Shown: positions 63,233-64,000 of the stretch, piece by piece | How positions within the stretch are numbered: the stretch's first letter is position 1 | Layout: every line of letters begins with the position of its first letter | From: VAZQ01 sp034669045 | Lineage (GTDB): Bacteria; Pseudomonadota; Alphaproteobacteria; Rhizobiales; Xanthobacteraceae | Direction of reading: 5' to 3' | DNA length: 64,000 nucleotides | Assembly (NCBI GenBank): GCA_034669045.1 | Contig: JAXDOD010000026.1 | Span: 1-64,000 of the forward strand | The notes under the pieces: generated by a model | Told to the model about the DNA's origin: nothing | The model's database searches: none | What the model saw: the letters and a program-made list of their open reading frames with translations, nothing else | Program-made: the position numbers and the translations under genes

Positions 63233-63690
63233 GGGTAATTACTGGGTCACCAAGCGCTATCGCTCGCTGGCTGCGAAAATTTGAGGCCAAACCCGGGGTT
63301 TCCGGGAATTATCAATTCATCACGAGCCGTTGTCTCGCCCGGCAAGCTTGCAGATCACGGCAGTCTGCCACCAGCGGTTCGTTTTGTCGTAAGCTCGCAG
63401 CCTCACTCCATTCCGCGCCCCTCAGGGAGCGAAGCGGGCTTTGACCGCGCGGCTCTTAAGTCAAGCGGTCCATCTGTTGCGTAACTTGCCAGCCAGACTA
63501 TCAATGACGCAAACTCACGCCCATTTCGCAAGGGGTCGACACCATTTCCCGACACCCCGCGAAGATCCGGCGACAGTCGTGTACGTGTGCGGCTGGCTGG
63601 CAGCGACACGGCTCCGCGCTCGAAATCGAGAGCGCGTCATGTCGCGGCTATTCTTGCGGCCCTGACATGACCCACAGAGACCGGACTGAC
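63233..63690. other. Noncoding stretch before tRNA-Gln
   Basis: About 460 bases in which I support no gene. Short frames here lack ribosome sites and family similarity. I see no clear repeat or hairpin. It may include the 3' trailer of the reverse-strand tRNA. Confidence 0.5.
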
Positions 63691-63765
63691 TGGCTGGGGC
63701 GCCAGGACTCGAACCTGGGAATGGCGGAATCAAAATCCGCTGCCTTGCCACTTGGCTACGCCCCA
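63691..63765 (-). tRNA. trnQ: tRNA-Gln (UUG)
   Basis: On the reverse strand the acceptor TGGGGCG pairs with CGCCCCA, then discriminator G and an encoded CCA. The anticodon stem GCGGA/TCCGC encloses loop TTTTGAT, giving anticodon TTG for glutamine. The T arm CCAGGTTCGAGTCCTGG is perfect. Length is 75 bases with CCA. Upstream of it (reverse strand) TATGAT near 63785 may be its -10 box. Confidence 0.95.
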
Positions 63766-64000
63766 ATACCGATGGAATTTTATCATAAGCCGTTACGGCG
63801 TTTGTACTTTCTTCGTTTTCACATGTCCATTGCCAGGCCTTGTTTTTCGCCGCTTCCCACGTGATTTGTGAGCGCGGACGCCCTGGAAAGGGCGCGCATG
63901 CCGGTCGTAGCACTTACGCTATCACCGGGGCGGCGTCTGCCGCCTCCCAGGCAAGCACCACGCGGAGCGAGGGGGGCTGCCGGCGGGAACGCCGGGAACC

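Noticed and set aside
63441..63665. 74-residue frame before the tRNA
   Set aside because: Arg/His-rich composition typical of noncoding GC-rich DNA, no ribosome site.
63667..63864. Forward-strand open frame reading WLGRQDSNLGMAESKSA
   Set aside because: It is the antisense of tRNA-Gln, a well-known false gene call.

Overview
The window is GC-rich DNA, densely packed with genes, and looks like a chromosome piece from an alphaproteobacterium of the order Hyphomicrobiales (Bradyrhizobiaceae/Xanthobacteraceae type). The signs are the urea transporter-urease gene order, two palindromic intergenic repeats of the rhizobial kind, the glycogen gene set, and a tiny membrane peptide of a type I remember from this order. 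I cannot name a species. No phage, transposase, integrase, CRISPR array or rRNA is visible. One tRNA (Gln, UUG) lies near the right edge.

Layout. 2-6804: urea ABC transporter (urtB partial, urtCDE) running straight into urease genes ureD-ureA-[DUF4375 gene]-ureB-ureC; ureE, ureF and ureG do not follow. 6801-7532: two palindromic repeats and two small reverse-strand genes. 7722-10524: a bufferin-type peptide-modification cluster (Cys-array precursor, DUF692/MNIO enzyme, DUF2063 partner) followed by a diheme cytochrome c. 10679-12234: a YciE/YciF-like protein and a duplicated DUF6328-type membrane protein. 12606-23944: glycogen and C4 metabolism (glgP, glgC, glgA, ppc, PfkB kinase, glgX on the other strand; no glgB). 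24278-32027: surface-sugar genes, with five translationally coupled genes (ketoisomerase, aminotransferase, ATP-grasp, oxidoreductase, FkbM methyltransferase) and two glycosyltransferases. 32161-35465: three secreted proteins (STN-like, post-PEP-CTERM-1-like, metalloprotease with six 48-residue FG-GAP/VCBS-like repeats). 35865-40564: a BMP-family ABC importer. 40747-44689: a CYTH-CHAD protein, a small membrane protein and a GT39-like membrane protein.

45018-53351 is the most unusual block: a membrane-anchored diheme cytochrome of RoxA type, a P450 with a hydrophobic insert, a calcineurin-like phosphoesterase, a trypsin-like protease and a caspase-like protease, all on one strand and closely spaced, behind a good sigma70-type promoter. 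Two secreted beta-propeller proteins (SMP-30 type; PQQ-dehydrogenase type fused to cytochrome c) converge on it. 56687-62026 is a six-gene coupled operon joining glycosyl transfer (DUF2064, GT87, GT2), a radical SAM-SPASM enzyme, cytochrome b561 and a sulfite-oxidase-fold molybdoenzyme. The right end holds a 24-residue membrane peptide, a multi-pass membrane protein and tRNA-Gln.

The two best candidates for undescribed biology are the heme-oxidation plus double-protease cluster (45018-53351) and the bufferin-like cluster, whose putative precursor has a cysteine at every fourth residue (7722-9788).
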